Origin: Amanita rubescens
Lineage: Eukaryota; Basidiomycota; Agaricomycetes; Agaricales; Amanitaceae
DNA length: 64,000 nucleotides
Direction: 5' to 3'
Assembly: GCA_015039365.1 (NCBI GenBank)
Contig: WION01000217.1
Coordinates: 26,420-90,419 of the forward strand
The translations under genes and the position numbers were made by a program. The first letter of the stretch is position 1. Each line of letters begins with the position of its first letter. Positions 45,059 through 56,821 of this stretch are shown here, one piece after another. Under the pieces are notes generated by a model. The model searched no databases. It saw nothing but the letters and a program-made list of their open reading frames with translations, and was not told where the DNA came from.

Positions 45059-46128
45059 TGAGGTTCCCTGCAAAGAGATTAAGATGAAAGTAACCAAAGA
45101 ATGATAACTTATTACTTACCTGGATTCAAGGATGTCGATACAATTCCCCGGTTGTAATATCGTTTGGCGAACTCGTTCGCGACAACCACATTGGCCTGTT
45201 GAAACATTGAATCCATAACTTGGCAATGCAAGGAATCCTTGACTGACCATTTTGCTTTGGAAATAAAGATTCCATGAGCCTGATCCTTGTCGAGCTGGAC
45301 TGTCCTTCAACGTATCAAAGTTGATGGTTGAGACTAATTCGTGTGCAGCGGACGCTGTGTTGACGACTCTGGAATATCCGTCTGATGAGTTCTTCGCGGC
45401 TTGTTCCAGGACGGGAAGAAGTAGCTTCGTGAAGTAAAAATGGCCTGAAAATAGATACTTCAGCTACTGGCTTTGTCTCGAAATACCGTTAACCATACCT
45501 AAGACGTTTACTCCGAATTGTAGATCATATCCTTGAGCACTCAGGAGCTCGGTGGGGCACGCCATTACACCACTGTATAAAATTAGAGCCTTCCACTGGC
45601 CAAGAAATTGTCAAGCTTACCCGCTGTTAAATAGCACGTTTAATTCCTTTTCTTGGCTGTAAAAGATAAATGGTAAGAACGCCAATCAAAATCCCTTCAA
45701 GTGACTTGAACCCGCCTCATGAAGATTTCAGCGGCAGCCTTGACAGAACGAAGGTCCGCCAAGTCAAGCGGCAAGAAAATACCCTCATTACCCGTCGCCT
45801 CCCTTAACTCCGCTATGGCTTCACGCGCCTTTGTTTCGTTTCGACACGCGAAGTATAACTTGGCGTTATGTGCCAACAGCGCCTAAAAACCGCATCATCA
45901 TCTGAGGGCTGCAGAAGCTGAACGATAGAATGTACCCACCTTTGCAGTCTCTTTGCCTATACCCGTATTTGCACCCGTCACAATTATCACTTTCCCAGAG
46001 AGATCTGGTATGTCGTCCACTGCAAACAATGGCGCGGGAGGGAAGGATTGAGTGAAAAGTTGAGTGAAAGTCGAGATGAGCCTCATAACGTGTATTCTTT
46101 TTGGTGGAAAGGAGTGGGATTGATTCAA
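45047..46128 (-). pseudogene. Short-chain dehydrogenase/reductase, 5' part (disrupted by LINE)
   Basis: The start is at 46128. Exon 1 (46128-45940) encodes [20 protein letters not shown], the TGxxxGxG dinucleotide-binding motif. The next exon starts at 45882 (ALLAHNAKLYFACRNETKAR ... LPLDLADLRSVKAAAEIF). Further exons give QEKELNVLFNSG, GVMACPTELLSAQGYDLQFG and NVLGHFYFTKLLLPVLE. The active-site Tyr-x3-Lys is in LYFQSK (about 45250), then RYYNRGIVSTSLNPG and NLKSD, where the LINE begins. The family consists of NAD(P)-dependent oxidoreductases of the retinol-dehydrogenase/WW-oxidoreductase-like type. One donor (about 45735) looks non-canonical. The coding exons otherwise appear undamaged, so inactivation by the LINE seems recent. 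Confidence 0.85.
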
Positions 46129-46164
46129 ATTATGTTCACCGAGCGGTATTTGAGGCTTGGGACG

Positions 46165-47175
46165 TAAGCCGATGAAACCGCTCGAACTTCCATCTAGCCA
46201 CCCGCGGATCCCCCTGCCGAGATGATTGCGTCAATTCGGATACATGACTGTTATTTCGCGTTCTGTTATTTTCCGCACGCATACGTCAGGCGGCTTGCCG
46301 ATGAATATCATTGCGGCCTGCAGTGAGACGTAAGCGTATATTGCAGCTGGAGATTGGTAAACAATACCTTCGCTTTACTATGTCAACAGTGTATTTCCCG
46401 CTTACGCGTCCGATGAGGCCGAAACTGAACTGGGTGTCATATTCGCTGAGTTTTGGGCGCCGGAGTTTCAAAAAATATTTTAGTGCTTGGCCGTCATCTG
46501 GCACACCTACACAAGGAACCGTATATCTAAGCACGGCAGTCACAAGAGGTTGCAAGGGATTTCACGTGTAAAGACATGCTCATATTCGCTCGGTGGAGGT
46601 GATTCCAATGATCCCGGCCCGCATGTCCGCACGTACCGGGGTCCTCTCCCAATGCGATCGCAAACGGCACCCCAGCATCAGACTGCCGACGCTTGGATAA
46701 AAAGTCCATCTGTGTGGGCGATGAGATTTGTAAATATAAACCGAATGGTGATCACCTACCTGAACGCTTGCACCTAGGCTCACTACACTCCTTCAGCAGC
46801 TAACACAACGCCATTATGCCTTTCACTCTTTCAGGCCACACCAGTGCGAATATGCTTTGCCCAAAAATACACGGTAATTGCGGCGCCTTTGTCTGTTTGA
46901 GAGGATTCGCCAGTTGCGGCCTAACAAAAGTTTGTCGTATAGACTGCCGAAATACGGTTGTAACTTGTAGTAAACTAGATCGCGAGCTAATGACAAGTCA
47001 AAGACAATGTCAGGACAGGGCGCGAGATATTTGCAGTAAACTCACTCTATTCTTAATCCGATAAGAAAGAGAATTACTTCGACTTGGCCAATGACACTGG
47101 ACGTTTCAGCAAGCGAGGAATCGGTCAACAGCCGTGCCCAGAGTCATTTTCAGAACCAGATCGCGGTGAGTGGAA
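46165..47175. repeat. Segmental duplication, copy A
   Basis: Collinear with 53221-54430 in the same orientation. Shared blocks include CTGCCGAGATGATTGCGTCAA, TACGTCAGGCGGCTTGC, GCAGTGAGACGTAAGC, CGCTTAC/CAGCTTAC and TTTCACGTG, and near the end CGCCAGTTGCGG and AAGTCATTTTCAGAA-like sequence. Divergence is clearly visible with small indels. It lies upstream of the dehydrogenase start. ORFs within are not conserved between copies, so no gene is called. Confidence 0.65.
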
Positions 47176-47496
47176 CGGTATATGTTTTGACATATTTGGA
47201 TCCAGGTGGACGCGACGCGTGTCACTCTCGATTCGGATTCGGAAAAGTTTAAGTCCAAAAGCCCAGAGGGTTACCTCCCGCGGCCGGATCTGGTGATTTG
47301 ATCAGGTTAATAAAGACATGTCCGGGGAAGAGGACTCGTATTGAAAACTACATAACAAAGGGTAGTGTTTTTGGCATATAGACAAGAGATCGTGGTAGAC
47401 TCGTTTATGTTAGAATCCGAAGAAAAGGAGACTAAAATACACAAACTCTTCAGAAGTACAAATATACAAGTAGCGGGCGAACCGAAAAAATATCAC
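47176..47496. other. Short intergenic stretch
   Basis: Lies between the duplication and the DUF2235 gene 3' end. No feature seen. Confidence 0.3.
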
Positions 47497-50455
47497 CTAG
47501 TTCTGTTTCGCCAGACGTTGAACAACAGGAAGGAGAATGGTACCAAAAGGCTGAAGATCAGAGTCAGAATCGAAGAAGCCATAAGGATCATCTTTCGAAA
47601 CATCAGCAGCTTCCTTGGGAAAGAATAACAGCTTCATAAGCTGGACATCTGTTTCTTGCCCATATTCGAGGATGTAACTCAAGCGCGGAGCGGACGACCC
47701 ATAGCCGACAGGCTGCGATCCCCCATTTGCCTTCAAAAGCTGGCCAAGTTTAAACTGTCCACTGGGTGTTGAATCGTAGGTTGCTAGTAGCATATGGGTC
47801 AGAAAGATGATATTAACATTAGTTATGCGTTGAACGCAGCTACTCACTTTGGTCGAACACACCAAAGTTAATGTGGTCAAAGGACAAGACTGCCATGTAC
47901 AAGTCGCATGTCGTGTTGTTGGTGACCCTCAAGCCGTAGTAATCTGAGAGTGTGTCCTCCTTCTCGATGACAACATCGATGACACCGTCGCGATAGAGAT
48001 TTGGCATGATATTGATAGGGGTATCAAAAGGGTCGTCGACGTCGCCTGATAATTCTAGTCTCGTGAATTCGATTTGGATCTTCTCCAGATCAGAATTCGG
48101 TGCTGACACCCCATTGAAGCAATTGTAAAACCGGAAGAATACGGCAGCATCCAACACCGCGCCGTAGACATCGGTAGCAGAAGATGGGTCGAGTTTATGA
48201 TAAGTACGTGTCAGCTCGTATCGCGTGACGACAGGCTCCAATATATTGAAAACCAGTTTATTATTGTCCACGGTAATCCACTTTGCAAGTTTGTCCTTGG
48301 GAAGATTCTCCAGCATGGCTGAAGATCCTGCAGCGCGAAGATAGTGCACGATGAGAGTCAGATTGCAAGCAAAAGGTTGAAGAAACATACCCCGAGCAGC
48401 AATCTTACACAATAGCGACGCGCCAGCTTCTTTCACCTTTTCAGCCTCGCTCCCGAGCATCTTACAGACCAACTCGAGGTTGGGATCGGCATCGCTAATC
48501 GCTTCAGCTCCTTGGGCTAGAAATGTTAAGGAATGACGCTAACAGCAACCATGGAGCCGAACGTACAAAATGAAGCCATGAATTGCAGACGCCCGGTGAA
48601 GAAAGTGTCGTGAATATCGTTTTTGGCTAACTCAACAGTTATCGCTGCACCGCTTGAATAGTCGAAAAGGTCCATTTCCAATAGATGCTGAAGCCCATCC
48701 GCCCAATCAACGTTATCCTTTTGTCCCCTGCAAAGTATGTGTTCCCACTCTATTTCGGCCCCGCTTTTCAGAAGCGTTGCTTTCGGTTTATAGTTGCAAT
48801 GTATGAAAGCGACGGAGGCATGGACCTTCTGGCCTGGCTTGATCTTACGAGCGCCAGCTAAATTGGGCCACCTGAAAGCTTCCGTTAAACAATCGTATCC
48901 ATTCGCCACAATGATCTGCATTACCAGGTGTAGTGCGCCTTTTCAGTATAAGACAGCCGCTTGAACGGAAAAATTTCGAGAAAGCGCCATCCTAGAGTGA
49001 GTGATTCCTTGGGTTTACTACCCCGTAGTTTGTCCCAGTTCCATTCGAATTGGGTTGGGTGCAGCTTAAGACCAGCGATAAGAGCTTCATTTCCCATCCA
49101 GAGGACTGGAACGGACGCATTATTCAGCTCTGCATTGCTCTGACCACCACCACCACTATTGTATGTGCAAATGTCAGATGCAACAATAAGATGATTAGAA
49201 CTCAGGAACGAACGTACATGTCGGAGTGACACCCTGAAAACCAGACTTCTTTGACGCTGTCATGGTCTCTATCCCCTTTAGGGTCTTCTGATGGAGGTAT
49301 GTATGACTCTCCACCAAGTACATACTCGGGCAAAAACTTCACACGGCGCTCATCCAATGCAAGTGCGTGTCGAAAATAACAGATACCATCATTGAACTCA
49401 TCCGTCATTCGTAAGCTCTTTCCTCTAATCACACCGATAGAGGAGACTGTGTCCCTGATAATGCTGGTAAGGCATAATAGGATTGAGTTTAGAGTTATTT
49501 AGACACACCACACCCCAATGAAGTGGACTTTTACATCTGGACGAGAGAACGTTTTCTTGAAACGATCAGGAAGCTTGTCACCACAGCCCTTGTTCAGATC
49601 AGCATACAGTTCGAAGGCACTGACAACAATCTGAAAAACTGAGCACCGACAACAAACGACAAACATACAACGGGATCTGTTCTTCGTTGCCTGGCAAGAT
49701 GAGTCCAACCTGGAGATAGCTCAGAGGTAAGCGTCATCAGGCGTAAGAAAATCTCACTTTGCTGATCATTCCCGCAAGCGCTCGGACCTGATATGCGCCT
49801 CGGGAGAACCCTTTGCAACGAGACCTTGTCAGCGTGCTCCCGGATATATTGGGGAATGAGCAACGTACCAAAAAGAAAAATTCTATCACCAGGTTTATAT
49901 TTATCTGATAGCCAGCGGTAACCGGCAAGGATGACTTTCTCGAAGTTCCTAGAAGTGGTATTAAACGAGTTGTATGATCGCACATAACTTGACTATACCA
50001 TGCGATGGCGAGATCAATCTTGTTGCTCACGACCTGTTTCCAGTACCTAAGGGACGTAAACGATGGTCTTGCGTAGGTGCCAATGCCACTATTGTAGTAT
50101 GTAAGTTGGGTCTCATCCTTGACAATACGGGCATAGAGCTCGATGACGTTCGTATTCTGTCATGGCATAGATTTAGTGAAAAAATGCAGAAATTGATAGG
50201 AAGATAGGCAACATTTTCTCCGAACTTATTCGAGGTCCCGTCGAAACAAAGGATGAGATTGCGACCGTCTTTCTTTGCCTTGCAATGCTTGCAAGGGGAT
50301 AGATCCTTTCCTTTATCGAATTTTATGCGATCCTTCTCTTTATCGTATATGAGATCCTTATCTTTATCGAGTATGCCATCCCTACAGAAAAGGGCTCCTT
50401 GTTTGAGCTCATGCCCGCGAGTGAGGGTCGGATGTGATGACGTACCTAGGAACAT
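47497..50455 (-). CDS. DUF2235 (Tle1-like alpha/beta hydrolase) protein with C-terminal fungal domain
   Basis: Multi-exon on the minus strand. The N-terminal exon at about 50390-50200 holds DKDKD-type repeats, then KDGRNLILCFDGTSNKFGE, the DUF2235 start motif. Next come DLAIAW, VILAGYRWLSDKYKPGDRIF, and the nucleophile elbow GFSRGAYQVRALAGM (G-F-S-R-G, about 49810-49760). The series continues with FELYADLNKGCGDKLPDRFK, VKVHFIGVW and DTVSSIGV, the catalytic-Asp region. EVWFSGCHSD (His region, about 49235), NEALIAGLKLHPTQFEW and WRFLEIFPFKRLSY follow. After ~48900 there is a helical part and then a beta-rich tail (FKLGQLLKANGG ... PVGYGSSAPRLSYILEYGQE) found at the C-terminus of agaricomycete caspase-like proteins. 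DUF2235 proteins are predicted lipases or hydrolases; no substrate is claimed. Introns are ~50-60 nt. Boundaries are approximate and no definite stop interrupts the exons. Confidence 0.7.
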
Positions 50456-50795
50456 AAGGGGATGGGGCCCGGGAGCTTATGCCAACTTCTTGGTCGTATA
50501 TGCGATCCTTATCTTTATCGAGTATGCCATCCCTACAGAAAAGGGCTCCTTGTTTGAGCTCATGCCCGCGAGTGGGGGTCGGATGTGATGACGTACCTAG
50601 GAACATAAGGGGATGGGGACCGGGAGCTTATGCCAACTTCTTGGTCGTATATGTGATCCTTATCTTTATGAAGTACGCCATTCCTACAGACAAAGGCTCC
50701 TTGTTTGAGCTGATGCCCGTGAGTGGGTGTCGGATGTGGTGACGTACATAGGAAGATCAAGGGATGGAGCCCGAGAGCTTACGCCAACTTCTTGG
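50343..50795. repeat. Three tandem 151-bp units covering the 5' exon of the DUF2235 gene
   Basis: Units start at 50343, 50494 and 50645 (TCGTATATGNGATCC). On the gene strand each holds ATGTTCCTAG, then GTACGTCATCACATCC... to TTTCTGTAG (intron-like, ~63 nt), then GGATGGCATACTCGATAAAG. The outermost unit is the most diverged. 151 is not a multiple of three, so the copies cannot simply extend the same frame. Confidence 0.8.
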
Positions 50796-52060
50796 CGTGG
50801 TGGGGAAGAAGACATGGCGAATGCAGGAGGTCACCTTCCTAAAACGTGGAAGGATGAAGGGAGGAAAGCACAATGTAAAATGGATGATCGACAGAACAAG
50901 TTTCAGTGTAACTTCAAGCGAGTGGGTCACCGAAGTCGATGTCGGGATGGAGTCGAAGGTCCAGGGGTGAGATCGATAATCAAAGTTCCAATGCCGCTGA
51001 AGTCTTTGTGTGAGTTGCGCCCATGTGGTCATGAGCGTTGACATGGCCTGACCTGGCCCGCCCAAGGCTGTGGCTCGCAAGGTATCTTGTCATTGGTGCG
51101 TTTCTATACCCTAAAAAAGTATGTCTAATCTGAGCAGCTTGCGGAGCGGGCGCCAAAGAACTTAAAATACTCGCTCGTGCTAACCCAGAAAGTGTGATAA
51201 GGTCTGGTGTGTGGGAGAGGAAGGTCAGTATTTGCAAGCTGGGAAGAAGAGAACAGACCTGGTGGGAGGAGAGTCCTGTATACCGTCGCGGGAGGTGTGC
51301 CAGTGAGCGACCGATATCGATGTGCGACATCAGGTGCTGAGCGGTGTTCTGTATTAGGTTGTATAAACTCACATCATCATCACTGATCGATGATCTCCCT
51401 TATTTAGACTTGCTGATAACCAGGACGTCAGATCGCTGGACCTCTCCTCAAAAGGGGTGTGAGAGGTTCACTACTGGAAGGATCAGTCTTGAGTCTATTC
51501 CCCCACAGCTTAATCCCACGGTACTGACCAATTGAGGCAGAGAGATGGATAGCAAGAAAGCGGCGCGCCCTGTGAATTAACGAGGTTTTCAATATTTTTT
51601 CCGCTTTGACCACTTCCCGCTTGATCGCTCCCAATCCCATCTTCTCAGAGGCAGCGCTCTCTTCCATTACTTGAAACATACTCCAGCCCGCATGCGCTGG
51701 GTTATCAACGCCATCACGCCATCACGCCATCACGCCACCGCTCGCCTGTCATATCGTTCGCCGTCCCACAATGTCAATTATCACCCTCATTGTGCAGCAG
51801 GCACATGCCTGTCTTTTTGGGACTCGAGCTCCCAGGGATGAGTACCACCTGCGGTGGATCCAGTTAAGCGAAAAATAGCCCTCCACTATAAGCGCCCGCT
51901 TCGTCGCGCTCGAAGAACGAGAAAAGAAAAACCGAGCCTCTGCAGAACAACGGTGGTATACGCGCACGTGAATGGCGCCAGGATGGAGAGGAATGCGAGG
52001 ATTATCGAGTCACCAAGGGCTACCGGATTGTGAACAACTCCGATGATTGTGCCAGCCATG
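50796..52060. other. No supported gene; short microsatellite
   Basis: Overlapping ORFs at 50757-51372 and 51428-51967 show no recognisable motif. 51706-51735 has about four copies of ATCACGCC. Confidence 0.35.
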
Positions 52061-52140
52061 TGGATACGAGAGCAGATAAGAGCACAGGGATCAACAATAA
52101 CCGCGCAATGATGAACTTGATCATAGTAGCTGGATGCTTG
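52060..52140 (-). pseudogene. HsbA signal-peptide exon remnant
   Basis: The plus-strand sequence AGATAAGAGCACAGGGATCAACAATAACCGCGCAATGATGAACTTGATCAT aligns closely with 55690-55740, the start-codon and signal-peptide region of the HsbA-like gene. No downstream exons follow. Confidence 0.6.
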
Positions 52141-53220
52141 AACCGAACTTCGGATCTGTTTTTAAATTCACTCATGGGAGAGTATGTACTTGGATCTTAC
52201 AATGTACATCACTGGCCCGGGAGTTGTACCAAAACCGTCGACGTTATTAGTGTAGTTTATGTTTTTCGATACACGCGAGACGTAAATGCGCTGTCAAATG
52301 CTACTGTGGAACTCCTTATACAATCTCTATTAGTGCACGGATACGTTATAATCATGTAGTAAAGACTAACCTCAAAATGCCCGCCTTTAGCCTGATCAGT
52401 GTTCATCTGCGTTAGGCTGACACACACCCTGGTCCTTTTACCTGCCAAAGCCGTGTGCACGATCCCAGGATCAAAATTAGTTGATGCCAGGGTTGAGTTA
52501 CCTTGCTAATGGTATGGCGGTCGCCGAACCAGATATCTCTTCATCTTCTGAATACACATGTTGAAATATACTTGATTGCCCATCGTACGCAACTTCCCCG
52601 TCGCCGCAGACCAAGAACTGGAGTGAAGGCATGGCCATTGTTGACAATGGCACACCAGGAGAGGCGAAGGGTGACGGGGATGGAAAGGTGCATATATTGA
52701 ATCGAAAGACTTTTAGTTGATTCGACGGGCGCAGTGCACAATGAAGCGCCGTTGACCAAACTCGGACTCCCGCGATTTCCAATAATGGCGCCCTCTGCTC
52801 GCATATTAGCAGCCGTACGTAAGCCTGCCCGATGCAGCATCCTTCTGTATCATTTATTGCGAACGTTCGAAATCGGGGCTGCGGGTCAAGTATAAGAACA
52901 GTTATACTATCGTGAGGAGAGGAATGGCTTAGAGAGGCTTGGAACTATGGACACGTATAAGGACAAATTCGTATGGAACAGCTGGTATATGCGCACCGTC
53001 ACGGTACTCGAATCCTTCGCATCAAACCCGAACTGTGAAAACGGGTTGTATCTTGTACCGGTACGTAGATAGCTGAGAAATTCGATTAGTCAACGATAGT
53101 TTGCCTGGGTAAGAGGACGAACTCGCTTGGACGGACTAGGCTTGATGAAAGACGAGTGCTGAGATTCCCAAGGGTGGATGCGGCAGAGTCAACCTGCAAA
53201 TAAAAACGACGCAGAGCATG
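52141..53220. other. No supported gene
   Basis: Only short overlapping ORFs on both strands; no motif or repeat recognised. Confidence 0.3.
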
Positions 53221-54430
53221 TGTAAGACGATGAAACCGTCCGAATGTCCACCTAAACACCTGCAAATCCCTCTGCCGAGATGATTGCGTCAACTCGGATA
53301 CATGACTGTGTGTGTTATTTCGTGTTCTGTTATTTCTCGCATGCATACGTCAGGCGGCTTGCTGATAAATAGAATTGCGACCTCAGGCAGTGAGACGTAA
53401 GCATATATTGCATCTGGAGATTGGTAAAGTACCTCACGATCAGGGCTCCCTCGCTTTATATAAACCAACAGTGTATCTCCCGGAAATGACAGCTTACGTG
53501 TCCGACGAGGCCGAAACGGAATAAATATGCCTCGGTTACATTTCAGCGCTTACTGTCCCGAATTCGGCCGTCATGCCACTCTGGCACGCCACAAGAAGCT
53601 ACACCAGGAACCGTACGTCTCGAGGAACTAGACACGGCGATCATGAGTTGCAAGGGATTTCACGTGCGAAGTCATGCTCACATTCGCTCGACGATGTTTG
53701 GTAATGATTCCGGCCCGCAGTCTTGTTTATAATCCTCTCATTCTTGCAATCTAACAGCTACTTGCTCCTCGGAAGTAACCAATGGATTCTAACATCGTTC
53801 TCTCCCAATGCGATGGTAAACGGCACTTCGTCTCGCTCCCCGGCGGCGGACTGCTGCCGATGCTTGGACAAAAAGTTCATCTGCATGGGCGATGAGGGCT
53901 GTGAAGATAAACCGAAAGGTGATCACTTACCTGAACCTAGGCCCACTATGCTCCTTCAGAGCCATATCCCCAGCAGCTAATACAACGCCATTGTATGCCC
54001 CTTATGCATTTCAGGCTACACCAATGCGAATACGCTTTGCCGCGGCGCCTTAGAGGATTCGCCAGTTGCGGGAACCGTAAACATAACAACGAGATTGTCA
54101 TACTGACCACTGGGGGCGTCGGAGTGTATTCACCCAGCTCAGGCCTCAATTTTCTGTTGTTTTGAACTAGCCGACTGGCAAAGATGCGTTGGCGTGAAAT
54201 TAGAACCGAAGCGAAAGTTTTTACAACCACTTGTAGTAAAAAACGTCAGGACGGGCGTGAGATATTTGCGGCAAACTTACTCTATTCTTAACTTGTTAAA
54301 CATCTAAGAAAGAGAATTACTTCGACAATCCCTCCTTGGCCAATGGCGCTGGACGTTGCGGTAAACGAGGAATCAGTGCCCAAAGTCATTTTCAGAATCA
54401 GAACAAGATCCGATCGGACCGGCAGTGAGC
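53221..54430. repeat. Segmental duplication, copy B
   Basis: Diverged direct copy of 46165-47175. Here it is followed at once by the HsbA 3'-flank block (54640 onward) rather than by the DUF2235 gene. Confidence 0.65.
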
Positions 54431-55024
54431 GCTTACCTTTGCGCTTGACGTAGTACTCTCCAGTCTGGGATCCCATTTCCATCTGTCACATCCTTCTTGA
54501 CTTCGGCACAAGATGATACCTTGAAAAAAGAAAAGAAAAACAAACAGAGCTGTACACTGAACCTATGCAACTCACCTTGTCCGCCATCGTTGTTTGGAGT
54601 CACGCGTGACGAGGTAGCAACCACTCGCCTTTGATTTTCGCGCAAACCATCGCTAGGTGAGTACCTGAATGCTCGACACTTCTTCGGTGATCTGATGAGC
54701 GTTGTTTTCAACCCACTTTGGCACCTCTTAGTCGATTCGTCCCCACCGTTTTTTCGTCCGGGTCGCTGACATAAATGACTTTCTGACTATACTTTACCTT
54801 CTTTCGTCGTGTTTTCATTCCTTCTGCTGACTCTCGATCCACAGGCTGTACCGCGCATCTTGGTTTACCAATGATGGATTTACTGCTGCACTACCAGTCG
54901 CTCATGATCACTACTATACATCAAATTGGGAATGACTAGGAAACCAACACCGTGAAAATCATTTGGCTAGTATACAATTCTTAATTCAGGCTATCGGTAT
55001 GTATCATCGAGAATCCATTCGTCA

Positions 55025-55740
55025 TTAACTGCTGAAGCAAGCAATAGCCTTAGTGAATGCCATCGCGAAGGCGTTGTGGACAACACCAAGTTGGCCGACA
55101 TTGGGAGCCTGAAACAAAGTCCTAAGATCAGATTCTGCGCGTAAATGCAAAGTAAAGGGACAAACATTGGCGAGTGCAGTCCGGGCCGCTGTAAAGAAGC
55201 TGTTCGCACTATCGGACAGCCCTGAAAGACGGGCCTGCGCAAGATTGTTCATATTAACAGGAAATCCCTGCAGAACAGTCTTTTTCGCGCAAACAACAGT
55301 CAGGATGTTCTCGACAGTTGACTGCGTGCCGGTGATCTCGTTAACGATGGACTCTGCTTCATCTGCTGGGATATTTTGAGTGTTCTATCAGTATATTCAG
55401 CGATGCCATTTTCTAATTTCGCTAGCTGCAGATTAACTCACCCCCATGGCAATAGCGCCATCGTTCAAGTCACGATGAGTAGCTTGGATACCTTTATTAA
55501 GTTCCTGTGACAGGATAATTCAAATTTTCGTCGAATCATTGCACAAATATGTTTTACCAAAGCATTGCCGAAGGTAAGACCATTATTAATTGACGACGCG
55601 GCAGTATTAACGCCAGCGAGATCGGCAACAAGTTGTTGCACCACCGTCTCAACTCCTTGCCTCTTGACAGGGGTGGCCAAGACGACAGCGGATAAGATGG
55701 CAGGGATCAACAATAGCGGCGCAATAGTGAACTTGACCAT
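55025..55740 (-). CDS. HsbA-like secreted cell-wall protein
   Basis: The start is at 55740 with a signal peptide MVKFTIAPLLLIPAILSAVV followed by LATPVKRQG (a Kex2-type KR). Exon 1 continues VETVVQQLVADLAGVNTAAS to TFGNAL. After a ~54-nt intron comes ELNKGIQATHRDLNDGAIAM. The next exon is ADEAESIVNEITGTQSTVEN to ARLSGLSDSANSFFTAARTA, and after a GTTTGT...TTTCAG intron the end is APNVGQLGVVHNAFAMAFTK AIACFSS, with a stop at 55025-55027. Two cysteines are present in the mature part. The length (~170 residues) and helical pattern fit the hydrophobic surface-binding protein A family, which coats hydrophobic surfaces or the cell wall. Remnants at 26375, 37690 and 52060 show past duplication. The second intron boundary (about 55375-55450) is tentative. 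Confidence 0.7.
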
Positions 55741-56780
55741 GGTAGCAAAGACTGGTGATGCAGAAGAAGACAAGCGACGAGTCTTGGTTCTTGAACCGAG
55801 CTTCAGCTTGCTTTATACTCGAGGCAGCATCGCAGGTATGGAAACTGTATATAATTATCAATCCATCGTGCTAAACTAGCGGATTTGATTAGTTTAAAAG
55901 TTCGGACCGCATAGTGCACCACCAAGCCATTCCAGGAGAAGCGAATAAAGTACATTTGTATCGAAATCCACAAGTCCTTATGCATGCCCTCCTCGACGGT
56001 CGCAATCTCTTGTTTTGAAATTCTCGTGGTGGCTCCAGGCGATTACCGCCGGTCGGAATCAAAGCTATCAGCCGATATGGTTGCCGATCATCTGGTCACT
56101 TATCAATTGCTCTTTTCTATTCGGATCAGACCGTCTGATGACCCTTTTTTTTTAAGTGGAGGGGAAGTGGATATGTAGTCTGTCCAAAGCGCACTTGACA
56201 TCTTCTAGTTCAGAATGAGTAAATGAACGACCTAGAACGATGTCACAAGGCCTGTGGGCTAAGTACAGTATCGAATCATAATAAAAGAGAATGTACGTAC
56301 TTGCGTTCGAGCTGTCGTATGGCCATGCCTAACCTAATTACGTTAGCCTTCCGAGACAAGATCTTCCTAATGGACATCTACCCTGCAGGGTCCATTGATA
56401 ACTCCTTGTGAACGCAAAGTAGACCCTTGCCGTCGGTTGCATGCCTACCCACAATGTGCGCGTTTGACGCTATGATACACGTGCTATCTCATAGTCTGGC
56501 GTAAGCGTCAGCGCTTTCTGCGTCGCAGGGTGCTCTCAACAAAGAAGGGCAACGTTAAACTTGTGATATTCAAGATGCCGTCCCCCATGGGAGAATTGTC
56601 AAATATAGCGCCCGTGGGACCAGGCGGTCAAAGCGGGTCGAAGATCGTGGAAGCAAACCTTGGCAAATATCATATTCATGTGTTCCGCGAGCTGATATGT
56701 CCGAAGGAAAACGGAAAACTCTCGTGAGTTCGCCCCGTTGGCATAACTCCATCACTCTCCGTAAGTTCACCGTCCAGCAT
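55741..56780. other. Intergenic, no supported gene
   Basis: Contains the upstream region of the HsbA-like gene and of the octapeptide-repeat gene. An ORF at 56575-56727 (MPSPMGELSNIAPVGPGGQS...) might be a 5' exon of the latter but has no independent support. Confidence 0.3.
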
Positions 56781-56821
56781 AATGGCAATGTCTTACTATC
56801 GATTGCAGTCGCTGGCCAATA

